A DNA stretch of 64,000 nucleotides, taken from NCBI RefSeq assembly GCF_030908385.1, contig NZ_CP133091.1, positions 903,501 through 967,500 of the forward strand. Direction: 5' to 3'. Position numbers and translations under genes: made by a program. The notes under the pieces are model-generated. The model worked only from the letters and a program-made list of their open reading frames with translations, did no database searches and was not told the DNA's origin. The stretch comes from Mangrovimonas sp. YM274. GTDB lineage: Bacteria; Bacteroidota; Bacteroidia; Flavobacteriales; Flavobacteriaceae. Every line of letters begins with the position of its first letter. The stretch's first letter is position 1. Shown here in pieces: positions 48,733 to 57,482 of this stretch.

Positions 48733-51700
48733 ATGAAAGCACTTAAATTCATACAACTGGATAATTTTACTCTTGAAAGCGGAGTGGAGTTGCCAATTCA
48801 ATTATCGTATCAAACCTTTGGGTTGCCGCTTCATGAAGCCCCAATAGTAGTGGTTAATCATGCCTTAACCGGGAACAGCAATGTGGCTGGAAGTGATGGT
48901 TGGTGGGGCAGTTTGATTGGCGATGACAAAATTATCGATACCAAAAAGTTCACGGTTCTAGCCTTTAATATTCCAGGTAATGGGTACGACGGATTCCTGA
49001 TTGAAAACTATAAGGATTTTGTGGCGCGTGATGTTGCCAAATTGTTTTTAAAAGGCCTAGAAGAATTAAACATTCAACAGGTGTTTGCCTTGATAGGCGG
49101 TTCGCTTGGAGGCGGAATTGCTTGGGAAATGGCCGTTTTGAAACCTAAACTAGCCGAGTATTTAATCCCCGTGGCAACCGATTGGAAATCGACCGATTGG
49201 TTGATTGCCAATTGTCAAATTCAAGAGCAGTTTTTGGTGAATTCCAACAATCCGGTGCACGATGCCCGAATGCACGCCATGCTATGCTACAGAACGCCTA
49301 AGTCGTTTAAGGAGCGTTTCCAAAGAAGTATAAACAATGAATTGGAAATTTTCAATGTAGAAAGTTGGTTGCTGCATCATGGTAATAAGTTGCAAGAACG
49401 TTTTCAGTTGTCGGCTTATAAATTGATGAACCAGTTGCTGAAAACCATTGACGTTACCAAAGGAAGAGAAGCCAACGAAAATATATTGGACATTATCAGT
49501 TCCAAAATTGCCATTGTGGGTGTGGATTCTGATTTATTTTTTACTGCGGAAGAAAACAGGGAAACCCAAAAACAGCTAGCTGCAACACATCCAAATGTGA
49601 CCTATCACGAAATCCATTCAGATCATGGTCACGATGCATTTTTAATAGAATTTGAACAATTAGAAAAAATTATAGAGGGTATTTTTAGCCCAGATACAAA
49701 ACACAAGAGAATGAAAATATTGAAGTTTGGCGGGAAGTCTTTAGCAAATGGAGAAGGTCTTACAAGAGCCCTTGAAATCATAGAGAAAAAGGTTAGTGAT
49801 GGCGAAAAAATAGCAGTGGTTGTATCGGCTAGAGGGAATGCCACGGACGAATTGGAAGCTTTGCTTGAAAAAGCTTCTAAGAAGGAAGTGTACAAATCCG
49901 ATTTTGAAGCTTTCAAGGCCTATCAAGTAGAACCATTGCCAAGTATTGATTTTACAAGTGAGTTTTCGGCTTTGGAAAATATTTTCGAAGGGGTGGCTTT
50001 GCTTGGGGATTATAGTGAAAAAATCAAAAGCCAAGTATTGGCTTTCGGGGAATTATTGTCTGCCAAAATTATTGCAGAAATATTAAAAAGCAAAGGCATT
50101 AATGCTAATGCAACCGACTCTAGAACCTTAATAAAAACAGAAGGTGATTTTGGAAATTCGCAACCGATTCAAAAGATTTCCAAAGAGAAGGTGGTGGAGC
50201 ATTTTAAGAAATTCAATGGTTCTACGGTGAATATTGTTACAGGGTTCATAGCATCGAATTTGGATGGAGAAACAACGACTTTGGGACGCAACGGAAGCAA
50301 CTATTCGGCATCTTTATTGGCTAATTTCTTGGATGCAGAAGAATTGCAAAATTATACACATGTAAATGGTATTTATACGGCCAATCCAGACTTGGTTGCC
50401 GATGCTCAAAAAATTAGAGAGCTGTCCTTTAGTGAAGCCAATGAACTGGCAAATTTTGGAACGAGTGTGCTGCATGCCAAAACCATCATTCCATTGGTGG
50501 AAAAAAATATCAATTTAAGAATCCTGAATACTTTCAATTCCGATGGGGAAGGTACCTTGATTACGGCTAAACCAAGCAATAAGGAAGTCACTTCATTGTC
50601 GGTTTTGGATAATGTGGCGCTATTGAATTTTGAAGGAAGAGGTCTTTTAGGGAAAGTTGGGGTAGATGCCCGAATTTTTAAAGCCTTGAGTGACCAAAAT
50701 ATCAGTGTCAGTATTGTGTCTCAAGGATCTTCGGAAAGAGGAATTGGTTTGATCATAGATGCTTCAAAAGCAACGCAAGCTGTTGTGGCTTTGGAGCGCG
50801 AGTTTGAAAATGATTTTTACACACAAGACGTTAACAAAATTGGTGTAGTAGATGATGTGTCGGTAATCTCTATTATTGGGATTGAGTTGAGTTCGTTCCA
50901 TAAGCCATTCAATGCCTTGATCAAAAACCAAATTACACCACTATTGTTTAACAATACGGTGACGGGTAGAAATGTGAGTTTGGTGGTGAAAAAGCATCAG
51001 TTACACAAGGCTGTAAATGTTATTCATGGGGAGATTTTTGGAATTTCCAAGAAAATCAACATTGCCATTTTTGGCCATGGATTGGTTGGAGGTGCTTTGA
51101 TCAATCAGATTTTGAAATCGAAAGATGAAATTGAAAAGCGCAAGGGAATCAGCTTGAATGTATTCGCTATAGCTAATTCAAAACAGGTGATTTTAGATAA
51201 AAATGGCGTCGATGAAAATTGGAAAGAAGCCTTGAAAGCTGAAACTTCAGGATATCAACTTCAGGATATAGTGGATTTCGCCAAAAAACACCATTTGGAA
51301 AACTTGATCGCTGTGGACAATACCGCAAGCGGGGTGTTTCATGAAAACTACAAGCCATTGGTGGAAGCGGGATTTGATTTGGTGTCGTCGAATAAAATTG
51401 CCAACACCATTTCCCACGATTTTTACACCGATTTAAGAGAACACTTAAAAGAGCACAACAAACAATATCTTTACGAAACTACCGTAGGTGCTGGATTGCC
51501 ATTAATTGACACCATAAAATTACTGCACGAATCTGGTGAAAACATCACCAGGATTAGAGGGGTGTTTTCAGGAACGTTAAGTTACCTGTTCAATAATTTT
51601 TCTGTTCAGGACAAACCATTTAGTACAATTGTTCAGGAAACTATTGATAAAGGATTTACGGAGCCAGATCCAAGAGAAGATTTCTCAGGGAATGATGTCG

Positions 51701-52128
51701 CGCGTAAACTGTTGATCTTGGCTCGTGAATTGGATTTGCATAACGAATTTGAAGATGTTTCTGTTCAAAATTTAATCCCTGAAGCTTATAGAAATATTTC
51801 AGTTCAGGAATTTTTGGGGCAATTGGATGTGCTTGATGAGGAATTCCAAAAAATCAAAGAACAACAGGAACCGGGCAATGTGTTGAGATATGTTGGAGAT
51901 TTGTTTGGTGACCTGTCGCAGGAGAAAGGGAATTTGGAAGTAAAATTGGTTTCCATTCCAGAAGACAGCACTTTGGGTCATGTAAAAGGTTCCGATGCCA
52001 TTTTTGAAATTTTTACAGAATCTTATGGAGAGCAGCCAATTGTGATCCAAGGGGCAGGCGCAGGTGCCGAAGTAACCGCCAGAGGGGTCTTTGGGGATAT
52101 TTTAAGACTGTCCAAACACATTAACTAA
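48733..52128 (+). CDS. Fusion: homoserine O-acyltransferase, aspartokinase-like domain, homoserine dehydrogenase
   Basis: A single 1131-residue frame with three parts. Residues 1-326 are a MetX-type alpha/beta hydrolase: nucleophile elbow IGGSLGGGIAWEMA, acid in VGVDSDLFFT, His in SDHGHDAFLIE. Residues 327 to about 770 are an aspartokinase-like domain that starts MKILKFGGKSLANGEG and includes an ACT region. Residues about 775-1131 are homoserine dehydrogenase: NAD(P) site IAIFGHGLVGGALINQIL, ETTVGAGLPLIDTI and EPDPREDFSGNDVARKLLIL. The kinase domain has lost family residues: KFGGTS reads KFGGKS, GSDY reads GSNY and TDVDG/TDVPG reads THVNG. The internal Met at 49711 could in principle start a shorter product. 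A SAM-I riboswitch sits upstream and metZ follows, which dedicates the protein to methionine synthesis. Confidence 0.88.
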   Translation: MKALKFIQLDNFTLESGVELPIQLSYQTFGLPLHEAPIVVVNHALTGNSNVAGSDGWWGSLIGDDKIIDTKKFTVLAFNIPGNGYDGFLIENYKDFVARDVAKLFLKGLEELNIQQVFALIGGSLGGGIAWEMAVLKPKLAEYLIPVATDWKSTDWLIANCQIQEQFLVNSNNPVHDARMHAMLCYRTPKSFKERFQRSINNELEIFNVESWLLHHGNKLQERFQLSAYKLMNQLLKTIDVTKGREANENILDIISSKIAIVGVDSDLFFTAEENRETQKQLAATHPNVTYHEIHSDHGHDAFLIEFEQLEKIIEGIFSPDTKHKRMKILKFGGKSLANGEGLTRALEIIEKKVSDGEKIAVVVSARGNATDELEALLEKASKKEVYKSDFEAFKAYQVEPLPSIDFTSEFSALENIFEGVALLGDYSEKIKSQVLAFGELLSAKIIAEILKSKGINANATDSRTLIKTEGDFGNSQPIQKISKEKVVEHFKKFNGSTVNIVTGFIASNLDGETTTLGRNGSNYSASLLANFLDAEELQNYTHVNGIYTANPDLVADAQKIRELSFSEANELANFGTSVLHAKTIIPLVEKNINLRILNTFNSDGEGTLITAKPSNKEVTSLSVLDNVALLNFEGRGLLGKVGVDARIFKALSDQNISVSIVSQGSSERGIGLIIDASKATQAVVALEREFENDFYTQDVNKIGVVDDVSVISIIGIELSSFHKPFNALIKNQITPLLFNNTVTGRNVSLVVKKHQLHKAVNVIHGEIFGISKKINIAIFGHGLVGGALINQILKSKDEIEKRKGISLNVFAIANSKQVILDKNGVDENWKEALKAETSGYQLQDIVDFAKKHHLENLIAVDNTASGVFHENYKPLVEAGFDLVSSNKIANTISHDFYTDLREHLKEHNKQYLYETTVGAGLPLIDTIKLLHESGENITRIRGVFSGTLSYLFNNFSVQDKPFSTIVQETIDKGFTEPDPREDFSGNDVARKLLILARELDLHNEFEDVSVQNLIPEAYRNISVQEFLGQLDVLDEEFQKIKEQQEPGNVLRYVGDLFGDLSQEKGNLEVKLVSIPEDSTLGHVKGSDAIFEIFTESYGEQPIVIQGAGAGAEVTARGVFGDILRLSKHIN

Positions 52129-52179
52129 TAAGAAAACACAATTCCAAAATTCAATTTGGAACACAAAATACCTATAGTC

Positions 52180-53346
52180 ATGAGTCAAAAACATTTCGAA
52201 ACCGAAGCTATCAGAACACAAATGGAGCGTTCGCAATATTCAGAGCATTCAGCACCTTTGTATCTAACCTCTAGTTTTAAATTTGATGATGCCGAGGACA
52301 TGCGTGCCTCCTTTGCAGAGGAAAAGGAGCGCAATATTTACAGCCGTTTTACCAACCCAAATACTTCGGAGTTTGTGGAGAAAATCTGCAAATTGGAAGG
52401 AGCAGAGGCCGGCTATGCTTATGCTACTGGAATGTCGGCGGTGTTTTCAACTTTTGCAGCTTTGTTGAGTGCTGGAGATCATGTGGTGTCCTGTCGAAGT
52501 GTATTTGGGTCTACACACGCTTTGTTTACCACCTATCTTCCAAAGTGGCATATTGAAACCACTTATTTTAAGGAGAGCGAAGTTGATAAAATTGAGGAAT
52601 TGATTCAACCTAACACCAAAATTCTATATGCCGAAACACCTACCAACCCAGCGGTAGATATTTTGGATTTGGAATTGTTGGGAAAGATTGCCAAGAAACA
52701 TAACATACTATTGGTGATTGATAATTGTTTTGCCACGCCCTATCTGCAAAACCCAATTAAGTTTGGAGCCGACTTGGTTATTCATTCAGCAACTAAGTTA
52801 ATCGACGGACAAGGTCGCGTGCTGGGCGGTGTCACTGTGGGTAGCAAGGAACTGATTCGAGAAATTTATTTGTTCTCTAGAAACACAGGGCCATCGTTGT
52901 CGCCTTTTAACGCTTGGGTATTGTCCAAAAGCTTGGAAACCTTGCCTGTTCGTGTGGATAGACATTGCGAAAATGCTATGCAGGTGGCAGAATTTTTAGA
53001 AAGCCATGACAATGTCAATTTTGTGAAATATCCATTTTTAAAATCGCACCCACAGTATGAAATAGCCAAGAAGCAAATGAAACAAGGTGGGAATATTGTA
53101 GCTTTTGAAATTAAAGGAGGAGTAGAAGCTGGGCGTAAGTTTTTGGATGCTTTAAAAATGGCCTCGCTTTCCGCCAATTTGGGAGATACTAGAACCATTG
53201 CAACGCATCCTGCGTCAACAACACATAGTAAATTAAGTGAAGCTGACAGGTTGGAAGTGGGTATTACCGATGGGTTGGTAAGAGTTTCTGTAGGATTGGA
53301 GCATGCTGATGATATTATTGCAGATTTACAACAAGCATTGAGCTGA
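52180..53346 (+). CDS. metZ: O-acylhomoserine sulfhydrylase / cystathionine-gamma-synthase family
   Basis: A 388-residue PLP enzyme of the trans-sulfuration family. I chose the ATG at 52180 (MSQKHFETEAIRTQ) over a TTG 24 bases earlier. It has YSRFTNPN (PLP phosphate-binding Tyr/Arg), YATGMSAVFSTF, VIDNCFATPYLQNPIKFGAD and the PLP Lys in VIHSATKLIDGQGRVLGG. The VLGG motif is typical of MetZ-type sulfhydrylases. It makes homocysteine from acyl-homoserine and sulfide. It lies 51 bases after the fusion gene, so it is in the same SAM-controlled operon and just ahead of the sulfide-producing genes. Confidence 0.87.
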   Translation: MSQKHFETEAIRTQMERSQYSEHSAPLYLTSSFKFDDAEDMRASFAEEKERNIYSRFTNPNTSEFVEKICKLEGAEAGYAYATGMSAVFSTFAALLSAGDHVVSCRSVFGSTHALFTTYLPKWHIETTYFKESEVDKIEELIQPNTKILYAETPTNPAVDILDLELLGKIAKKHNILLVIDNCFATPYLQNPIKFGADLVIHSATKLIDGQGRVLGGVTVGSKELIREIYLFSRNTGPSLSPFNAWVLSKSLETLPVRVDRHCENAMQVAEFLESHDNVNFVKYPFLKSHPQYEIAKKQMKQGGNIVAFEIKGGVEAGRKFLDALKMASLSANLGDTRTIATHPASTTHSKLSEADRLEVGITDGLVRVSVGLEHADDIIADLQQALS

Positions 53347-53373
53347 TTTTGAGAATTTGGTTATATTTGAGCA

Positions 53374-53781
53374 ATGCTTTCAAAGAAAACCAAATACGGC
53401 CTTAAGGCACTAACATACCTGGCTAGACAGGAAAATTTTAGTCCGGTACAAATAGGGGTTATTTCCCAACATGAAAATATTTCCCAAAAGTTTTTAGAAA
53501 GTATTCTATTAACACTTCGGAAAAATGGATTCTTGGGATCCAAAAAAGGTAAGGGCGGAGGTTATTACCTGCTAAGGGATCCCAAGGATATCAAAATGTC
53601 TGCCGTAATGCGTATTTTAGAAGGGCCAATTGCCATGGTGCCTTGCGTAAGTTTAAACTTCTACGAGAAGTGTGATGACTGTCCAAATGAAACAACTTGT
53701 TCTGTTCATAAATTGATGGCAGAAGTAAGGGATAGCACACTTAATATCTTTAATAATAAATCATTAGCCGATATAATTTAA
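53374..53781 (+). CDS. Rrf2-family transcriptional regulator
   Basis: A 135-residue protein with an N-terminal winged helix (MLSKKTKYGLKALTYLARQE, then ISQKFLESILLTLRKNGFLGSKKG) and the Rrf2 wing KGKGGGYYLLRDPKDI. The C-terminal half has Cys at PCVSLNFYEKCDDCPNETTC, which might hold an Fe-S cluster as in IscR or simply sense redox state. It lies 27 bases after metZ and ahead of the sulfite-reduction genes, so by analogy with CymR-type Rrf2 proteins it probably controls cysteine synthesis. Confidence 0.85.
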   Translation: MLSKKTKYGLKALTYLARQENFSPVQIGVISQHENISQKFLESILLTLRKNGFLGSKKGKGGGYYLLRDPKDIKMSAVMRILEGPIAMVPCVSLNFYEKCDDCPNETTCSVHKLMAEVRDSTLNIFNNKSLADII

Positions 53782-53882
53782 TTATTTAACACCTGAAAAG
53801 GGTGCTACTTTAAATATTTTGTATACTTTTGTTTTTAATTCCTAGTATTCCGATAGGGTAAAAGGAAAATAAAATTAAAATT
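53782..53882 (+). promoter_or_regulatory. Control region of the cys operon
   Basis: A -7-like TACTTTTG lies at 53824-53831 without a good -33 partner. Two small dyads, CACC-N7-GGTG (about 53790-53804) and CCTA-N9-TAGG (about 53841-53857), are candidate sites for the adjacent Rrf2 regulator. Confidence 0.3.
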
Positions 53883-54509
53883 ATGATAGGACATACAATT
53901 GATATTGCACATTGGAATCAAGTGCTAAGAGACAAAACACCAGATGAAATTATTGACTGGGCTTTAACTTTAACAGATAACCGAATTGTTACAACCAGTT
54001 TTGGTGTGTACTCTTCCGTATTGTTAAGCACCATGGCCAGGAAGGATAAGGGCATCAAGGTAATTTGGTGTGATACGCTCTATAATGAAGCCAGTACTTA
54101 CGAACATGCTTCCAAATTGATTAGGCAATACAATTTAAATATCCACAGATATCAGTCCTTAAAAAGCAAGGCAGAAATTGATGCCACAATTGGCTTGCCA
54201 AGTCTTGAGGATGATAATCATGCTGAGTTTTCAGAAGTAGTGAAATTGGAACCATTTAGACGAGCGCTGAAAGAACACCAGCCCGACTTGTGGTTTACCA
54301 ACATTAGAGTGAGACAAACAGAGCTTAGAAGCAAAAAGGATATTTTAAGTTTAAGTAAGGATGGTATTTTAAAAGTGAGTCCATTTTATTATTGGACAGA
54401 TGCAGATTTAGATAATTATTTAGAAGTTCATGGGTTGCCAAAAAATCATGACTACTTCGATCCTATAAAGGCTTTGAAGAACAGAGAGTGTGGCATACAC
54501 TTACAATAA
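53883..54509 (+). CDS. cysH: Phosphoadenylylsulfate (or adenylylsulfate) reductase
   Basis: A 208-residue PP-loop-family reductase. It has VTTSFGVYSSVLLSTMA (P-loop-like), a VIWCDTLYNEASTYEHA segment, VRQTELRSKK and the C-terminal active-site ECGIHLQ. The two Cys pairs that hold the 4Fe-4S cluster of APS reductases are absent, which suggests PAPS as substrate. No ATP sulfurylase or APS kinase gene is present in the window. It lies 15 bases before the sulfite reductase gene. Confidence 0.87.
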   Translation: MIGHTIDIAHWNQVLRDKTPDEIIDWALTLTDNRIVTTSFGVYSSVLLSTMARKDKGIKVIWCDTLYNEASTYEHASKLIRQYNLNIHRYQSLKSKAEIDATIGLPSLEDDNHAEFSEVVKLEPFRRALKEHQPDLWFTNIRVRQTELRSKKDILSLSKDGILKVSPFYYWTDADLDNYLEVHGLPKNHDYFDPIKALKNRECGIHLQ

Positions 54510-54524
54510 AAAGAAACAGGCATT

Positions 54525-56618
54525 ATGCAAAGTTTTAGAACAGAAATAGAAAACCCGGTTGTAGAAAGAGACATTATTGAATTGGCCAATAAAATTGAGT
54601 TCTTCCATAATGGCAAGATTGATGAGGAGAAATTCAGAAGCCTGCGTTTGGCTCGTGGAGTTTATGGGCAACGTCAACAGGGTGTGCAAATGATCCGTAT
54701 TAAATTGCCTTACGGGAAAGTATTGAGCAAACAGTTGCGAAGAATTGCCGATGTGTCCGATGATTATTCTAGAGGAAGATTGCATATTACTACGCGTCAG
54801 GACATCCAGATTCACTATGTAGATTTGGATAGAACCCCAGAGCTTTGGGCCGAATTGGAGCGTGATGATGTGACCTTACGGGAAGCTTGTGGCAATACAG
54901 TAAGAAATGTCACAGCGAGTGAAACAGCTGGAATTGATGTTGATGAACCCTTCAATGTGTCTCCTTATGCCGATGCTGTGTTCAAATTCTTTTTAAGAAA
55001 TCCTATCTGTCAGGAAATGGGACGCAAGTTTAAAGTGTCATTTTCGTCTTCCGATGCCGATACTGGTTTGTCGTATATGCACGATTTGGGGTTTATTGCT
55101 AAAATTCAAAATGGCACCAGAGGTTTTAAAGTAATGTTGGGAGGTGGTTTGGGGTCCCAACCACGGCATGCAGATGTACTTTATGAGTTTTTGCCTTCAG
55201 ATAAAATTATTCCAGTAATGGAAGGTGTTCTGAGAATTTTTGATCGCCATGGAGAACGTAAAAGTCGTGCCAAGGCCCGTATGAAATTCTTGCTAAAGGA
55301 CATTGGCTTAGAGGCTTTCAAACAATTGGTGGATGAGGAGCAAGCGGCTATTAAATATAGATCGGTGCCTATTGATGCAGATTCGTATCCAATATCTGTG
55401 CCTGTTCAGGTTACTATCCCAGATGTGGAATTAACAGATGTGGAGCCCTTCAATAAATGGAAGGAAACCAATATTATTCCTCAAAAGCAAGAAGGCTATG
55501 TGGCTATTGGTATCAAGGTGTTGTTAGGTGATTTTTATACTGATAAAGCCAGATTGTTGGCAGATTTGGTAGAAACCTATGCTGCCGGTGAAATCAGGTT
55601 GACCTTGCGTCAGAATATCTTGATTCCTTTTGTGAAGGAGGAATTGTTGCCTTTCTTTTATCAAGAGTTGAGCAAATTAGGCTTTACTGAATTGGGATAT
55701 AACAAAGCAGTGGATATCACTGCATGTCCAGGAACTGATACTTGTAATTTGGGAATTGCCAGTAGTACGGGAATTGCCGAAGAGTTGGAGCGGGTCATCA
55801 AGGCCGAATATCCGCAATATTTGGATAATGAGGATTTGGTCATCAAAATTAGTGGCTGTATGAATGCCTGTGGACAGCACACTATGGCCAATATAGGATT
55901 TCAGGGAATGTCCATTCGCACGCCAGATAAGTTGGTGGCACCGGCATTACAAGTATTGTTAGGAGGTGGCAACAAAGGGAATGGTAGCGGTGTTTTTGCA
56001 GATAAAGTAGTGAAAGTACCAAGTAGAAGAGGTCCTGAAGCCTTGCGCAGAATCTTGAATGACTATGAAGTCAATGCTAATGGAAAGCCTTTTGTAGACT
56101 ATTATTTAGAACAAGGACAGAAATACTTCTACGATTTTTTGACTGATTTGTCTGATGTTTCCAATTTAACCCAAGAAGATTTTATCGATTGGGGAACGAA
56201 TGAAAAGTATGTGAAGGCCATAGGAATTGGAGAATGTGCTGGTGTGGTCATCGATTTGGTATCCACTTTGTTTTTGGAAAGTGAAGAAAAAATTGAATTG
56301 GCAGAACAGTCCTTTGAGGATAAAGTGTATTCGTCGGCGGTGTATCATGCTTATAGTTCCATGGTGAACTCGGCAAAAGCCATTTTGATTTCCGAAGATA
56401 TATCAGTGAATACCCAAGCAGGAATTATTTCTCAATTCGATGCTGAATTTGTGGAAACGAATAGAGTGCGCTTGGGGGGGACATTTTCAGAATTGATATA
56501 TCAAATAAAAAACAATGCCCCAACTAAAGAATTTGCAGAGAATTATATTAAAAGCGCCAAAGTGTTCTTGTCCAATGTGAAAACATATAGAGCAGAAACA
56601 CAGAAAGTGGCCAGTTAA
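54525..56618 (+). CDS. Siroheme sulfite reductase with C-terminal HEPN domain
   Basis: A 697-residue protein. Two nitrite/sulfite reductase repeats fill residues 1 to about 540: RGRLHITTRQDIQIHYV, then the 4Fe-4S/siroheme ligands TACPGTDTCNLGIASS (about 401-416) and ISGCMNACGQH (about 443-453). The last 150 residues are extra: a helical domain with AVYHAYSSMVNSAKAILIS that matches the HEPN fold. This HEPN-tailed form is known from Bacteroidota. The genes around it (cysH, cobA, FNR-like, cysE, cysM) point to sulfite and not nitrite as substrate. Confidence 0.88.
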   Translation: MQSFRTEIENPVVERDIIELANKIEFFHNGKIDEEKFRSLRLARGVYGQRQQGVQMIRIKLPYGKVLSKQLRRIADVSDDYSRGRLHITTRQDIQIHYVDLDRTPELWAELERDDVTLREACGNTVRNVTASETAGIDVDEPFNVSPYADAVFKFFLRNPICQEMGRKFKVSFSSSDADTGLSYMHDLGFIAKIQNGTRGFKVMLGGGLGSQPRHADVLYEFLPSDKIIPVMEGVLRIFDRHGERKSRAKARMKFLLKDIGLEAFKQLVDEEQAAIKYRSVPIDADSYPISVPVQVTIPDVELTDVEPFNKWKETNIIPQKQEGYVAIGIKVLLGDFYTDKARLLADLVETYAAGEIRLTLRQNILIPFVKEELLPFFYQELSKLGFTELGYNKAVDITACPGTDTCNLGIASSTGIAEELERVIKAEYPQYLDNEDLVIKISGCMNACGQHTMANIGFQGMSIRTPDKLVAPALQVLLGGGNKGNGSGVFADKVVKVPSRRGPEALRRILNDYEVNANGKPFVDYYLEQGQKYFYDFLTDLSDVSNLTQEDFIDWGTNEKYVKAIGIGECAGVVIDLVSTLFLESEEKIELAEQSFEDKVYSSAVYHAYSSMVNSAKAILISEDISVNTQAGIISQFDAEFVETNRVRLGGTFSELIYQIKNNAPTKEFAENYIKSAKVFLSNVKTYRAETQKVAS

Positions 56619-56632
56619 ATGATTAAATAAAG

Positions 56633-57403
56633 ATGGGGATGGAAAGAATAACACCAAGATTGACAGTTGTGGGAGCAGGTCCGGGAGATCCGGAATTGAT
56701 CACCCTAAAGGCCGTAAAGGCTATTGGTTCGGCCCAGGTCATTTTGTACGATGCGTTGATAAATGACGCTTTGTTGGAATATGCATCATCAGAGGCTGAA
56801 CTCATTTTTGTGGGAAAACGAAAAGGGTGCTATGCTTATCAACAGGAGCAAATCAATGAATTGATTGTAGCGCGAGCCAAAAGTCATGGCCATGTGGTGC
56901 GGTTAAAGGGAGGCGATCCATTTGTGTTTGGTAGAGGCGCCGAAGAATTGGAATATGCCCAGAGGTTTGGTGTGGAAGGCAATGTGGTTCCAGGGATTTC
57001 ATCGGCTATTGCAGTGCCAGCATATCAAGGCATTCCTTTGACGAAGCGAGGAAGTTCCGAAAGTTTTTGGGTGATTACAGGTACAACCAAGGATCATAAA
57101 ATGTCCAATGATATCCCTATTGCGGCCAAATCTACGGCCACAGTAGTTATTTTAATGGGTATGAGCAAACTGCCTCAAATCATGGAGGCTTTTCAAAAGG
57201 AAGGGAAAGCTGAAACACCGGTAGCAATCATTCAAAATGGAACGACAGAAGATGAAAGAATAGGCATTGGTTCAGTTGCTTCCATTTGTGAGGTTGTGGA
57301 GCAGGAGCAGTTATCCAATCCAGCCATAATTATAGTAGGTGAAGTGGTCAACGACCGAGTGCATTTGACTTCGATACGCCAAGAAATTCAACAGTTTTCA
57401 TAG
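56633..57403 (+). CDS. cobA: Uroporphyrinogen-III C-methyltransferase
   Basis: A 256-residue SAM-dependent tetrapyrrole methyltransferase. The motif RLTVVGAGPGDPELITLKA lies near the N-terminus, with VILYDALIN, VRLKGGDPFVFGRGAEE and VVPGISSAIAVPAYQGIPLT. It makes precorrin-2, the precursor of siroheme, for the sulfite reductase gene 14 bases upstream. The dehydrogenase/ferrochelatase that completes siroheme is not in the window. Confidence 0.93.
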   Translation: MGMERITPRLTVVGAGPGDPELITLKAVKAIGSAQVILYDALINDALLEYASSEAELIFVGKRKGCYAYQQEQINELIVARAKSHGHVVRLKGGDPFVFGRGAEELEYAQRFGVEGNVVPGISSAIAVPAYQGIPLTKRGSSESFWVITGTTKDHKMSNDIPIAAKSTATVVILMGMSKLPQIMEAFQKEGKAETPVAIIQNGTTEDERIGIGSVASICEVVEQEQLSNPAIIIVGEVVNDRVHLTSIRQEIQQFS

Positions 57404-57482
57404 AATAAATAGAAACTAAATTTTTTAAAAATCATTGATTTTATGGGATAGCTATATCCAAAATCAACTAAAATTAGAGACC

